NCBI GenBank assembly: GCA_024226535.1
Contig: JAAELP010000323.1
Coordinates: 1 to 34,670, forward strand
Source: Planctomycetota bacterium
GTDB taxonomy: Bacteria; Planctomycetota; Phycisphaerae; Phycisphaerales; SM1A02
Direction of reading: 5' to 3'
Length of the DNA stretch: 34,670 nt
The translations under genes and the position numbers were made by a program. The notes beneath the pieces are model-generated. The model worked only from the letters and a program-made list of their open reading frames with translations, had not been told where the DNA came from and ran no database searches. This document shows, one piece after another, positions 33,124 through 34,670 of this stretch (position 1 is its first letter; each line of letters opens with the position of its first letter).

Positions 33124-34418
33124 CGTGGGAGTTCGCCGTGTGCGTGGTCGTGCTCGCCGCCGCGATCTGGGCGTCGGCGGTCGTCCGCGCCCTGATCCAG
33201 GTCAGTCGGTCGGCCCTCGAGAAGCGTCTGAGAGCCCAGGGGCGGGAGGACCAGGGCGTCTGGCTCTTCGATCATCTCGACGCGGCACAGCACTCCGTGT
33301 CGCTGCTGCGGCTCGTGCTCAGGCTGGCCGTGTACGCGCTCGTGCTCGTGCAGATCGTCGGTACCGGCGAGGAGGCCTCCCTCACGTGGCCGGACCTGGC
33401 CGTGGCCGGCCTGGTGACGGCCGTGGCCCTGTGGGTCTTCTCCAGCATCCTCGCGACGGCCCTCGCCCGACACGCCTCCGTGGGGCTCATCAGCGGGGTG
33501 CTTCCGGGGCTGCGTGTGCTCACGATCGCGCTCCTGCCGTTCACACGGGCCCTGGGCTTCGTCGACGAGGCGGTTCGCCGGTTGTCGGGGGCCAACCTGC
33601 GGGAGCCCGACGAGGAGGCGGAGGCCGAGCTGCTGCGGAGCATCGGCGACACCCATCGGGAGGGAGGCCTCGACGAGAAGGCCGCGACGCTCCTCGAGAA
33701 CGTCGTGGAGTTCGCCACCACCGACGTGGGCGAGGTCATGACGCCCCGCACGGACATCGACGGCATCGAGCTGACCGACGACCTGGCCGCCATCCGGAAC
33801 TTCATCACGGAGGTGGGGCACTCGCGGATCCCGGTCTACGAGAAGGACCTCGATCACATCGTCGGCGTGCTCTACGTGAAGGACCTCATCGAGTACCTCG
33901 GGGAGGAGGCGAGGGACTTCGCGTTGCGCCCGATCCTGCGGGCCCCGATCATCGTGCCGGAGACCAAGCCGGTCGATGCGCTGCTCGGTGACTTCCAGCG
34001 TGGCGAGGTTCACATGGCGATCGTGATCGACGAGTACGGCGGCACCGCCGGCCTCGTGACGATCGAGGACGTGCTCGAGGAGATCGTGGGCGAGATCCAG
34101 GACGAGCACGATCCGGAACAGGCCGAGGTTCCGTCCCTGGACACCATCGATGAGACGCGTCTGGAGGTCGACGGGCGTTTTCACATCGACGACCTCAACG
34201 AGCAGCTCGGTCTGGACCTTCCCGAGGACGAGGAGTTCGACACGATCGCGGGCTACGTGCTGGCGACGCTCGGCCGGGTGCCCGCGGTCGGCGAGTCGTT
34301 CGTCTCGGACACGGCGAGGTTCACGACGCTCGCGGCCACGGCCACGCACGTGAGCCGGGTGGGCATCGAGCTGCTGGAGCCGACCAACGGCGACCGCCGC
34401 CGGCGCAACGGCGGGTAG
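33120..34418 (+). CDS. CNNM/CorC-type membrane protein with CBS domain pair (YbeX/HlyC family)
   Basis: The 432-residue protein has an N-terminal DUF21/CNNM-like membrane part (hydrophobic stretches at about 4-24, 60-80, 92-115 and 118-140). Two CBS domains follow (about 195-320), starting at VGEVMTPRTDIDGIE and including GHSRIPVYEKDLDHIVGVLY and MAIVIDEYGGTAGLVTIED. A C-terminal CorC_HlyC domain (about 335-425) has DGRFHIDDLNEQLGLDLPED. Relatives take part in magnesium or cobalt efflux and resistance. Its ATG overlaps the ybeY stop, so the two are translationally coupled; the ybeY-ybeX pairing is widespread. A terminator lies 83 bp downstream. Confidence 0.92.
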   Translation: MTWEFAVCVVVLAAAIWASAVVRALIQVSRSALEKRLRAQGREDQGVWLFDHLDAAQHSVSLLRLVLRLAVYALVLVQIVGTGEEASLTWPDLAVAGLVTAVALWVFSSILATALARHASVGLISGVLPGLRVLTIALLPFTRALGFVDEAVRRLSGANLREPDEEAEAELLRSIGDTHREGGLDEKAATLLENVVEFATTDVGEVMTPRTDIDGIELTDDLAAIRNFITEVGHSRIPVYEKDLDHIVGVLYVKDLIEYLGEEARDFALRPILRAPIIVPETKPVDALLGDFQRGEVHMAIVIDEYGGTAGLVTIEDVLEEIVGEIQDEHDPEQAEVPSLDTIDETRLEVDGRFHIDDLNEQLGLDLPEDEEFDTIAGYVLATLGRVPAVGESFVSDTARFTTLAATATHVSRVGIELLEPTNGDRRRRNGG

Positions 34419-34423
34419 AGAAA

Positions 34424-34500
34424 GCCCCGGTGCGCGGCAATAGGCGGCAGGCCGGTGCGTTGCACCCGACGAGACCCTCCTGCCCGCACTCATGAGCGAC
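34424..34500 (+). ncRNA. Possible structured RNA ahead of a terminator
   Basis: After the CBS protein stop codon, GGCAGG and CCTGCC can pair around an inner perfect hairpin GGTGC-GTT-GCACC. The segment is followed directly by the strong terminator at 34501-34526. It might be a small RNA or only the mRNA 3' region; I match it to no known RNA family. Confidence 0.25.
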
Positions 34501-34535
34501 AGCCCCGGCCGACAGCGGCCGGGGCTTCTCTCGTT
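34501..34535 (+). terminator. Rho-independent-type terminator after ybeY-CBS operon
   Basis: A 10-bp perfect stem AGCCCCGGCC (34501-34510) / GGCCGGGGCT (34517-34526) with loop GACAGC is followed by TCTCTCGTT. The T content is modest but the stem is very strong. Confidence 0.65.
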
Positions 34536-34593
34536 CCGGGGGGCCTGGTCGCGGCTTACATGACGCTATTAGCCGTGTTCGTTGCGCGGCGAC

Positions 34594-34663
34594 GCGGGAG
34601 GGCGGGGACAGCCCCTGGACGGCTCATCGCCTGATTGTCCTGGGACTGCCCCCGCCCTCCCGC
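34594..34663. repeat. REP/BIME-like palindrome at the window end
   Basis: The outer arms GCGGGAGGGCGGGGACAG (34594-34611) and CTGCCCCCGCCCTCCCGC (34646-34663) are complementary at 17 of 18 positions. Inner arms CCCCTGGAC / GTCCTGGGA extend the stem. Each arm also holds its own small hairpin (GGGG-ACAG-CCCC; GGG-ACTG-CCC), as in paired REP sequences. No REP-associated transposase is in the window. Confidence 0.6.
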
Positions 34664-34670
34664 TCGATCA

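Overview
The window is a high-GC bacterial chromosome segment. It most likely comes from a flagellated planctomycete of the Phycisphaerae type. The support is indirect: a prepilin-like protein ending in a DGH motif, a Ser/Thr kinase fused through one membrane helix to a beta-propeller-like domain, enlarged YidC, FliD and NusG proteins, weak Shine-Dalgarno use with GTG starts, and degenerate short tandem repeats between genes. Taxonomy is inference; no rRNA is present.

Layout. (1) 1-3.7 kb, minus strand: translation and secretion cluster tRNA-Thr, tuf, rpmG, tRNA-Trp, secE, nusG. It ends in a low-GC non-coding stretch and a terminator instead of continuing into rplK-rpoB. (2) 3.8-8.6 kb, minus: prepilin-like protein, rho, coaE, cysS. 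(3) 8.8-14.4 kb: surface-sugar locus with a methyltransferase, a GT4 glycosyltransferase, an NDP-sugar epimerase/dehydratase, and the GDP-L-fucose pair fcl and gmd, which diverge from a shared promoter region. (4) 14.4-18.8 kb, minus: flagellar fliS, a giant repeat-bearing fliD, and a 72-codon gene with a strong ribosome-binding site. (5) 19-28.2 kb: genes typical of an origin-proximal region but rearranged: a basic winged-helix-like protein, a lone LAGLIDADG protein, a parS-like site, parB, a sensorless histidine kinase, dciA, a ybgC-type thioesterase, mnmE, yidC and a metallophosphoesterase. A 163-bp full-length inverted-repeat element (MITE-like) sits exactly in the dciA stop codon. (6) 28.3-34.7 kb: a BFD-like ferredoxin, a YcgR-like PilZ protein, hslV, the membrane kinase, ybeY and a CorC/YbeX-type CBS protein, then a terminator, possible structured RNA and a REP-like hairpin.

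How the genes may work together: gmd and fcl make GDP-L-fucose, and the adjoining glycosyltransferase, epimerase and methyltransferase probably build a surface glycan. Their position against the flagellar cap operon makes flagellar glycosylation a testable idea. The PilZ protein could be a c-di-GMP flagellar brake. ParB, a nearby parS-like site, DciA, MnmE and YidC suggest that oriC is near, although parA, dnaA, rpmH and rnpA are not in the window.

The points most worth a second look are the seven-repeat FliD, the palindromic element in the dciA stop codon, the parS-like site inside the 3' end of a LAGLIDADG gene next to parB, the unknown gene ahead of fliD, and paired 9-bp repeat arrays forming a large intergenic inverted repeat.
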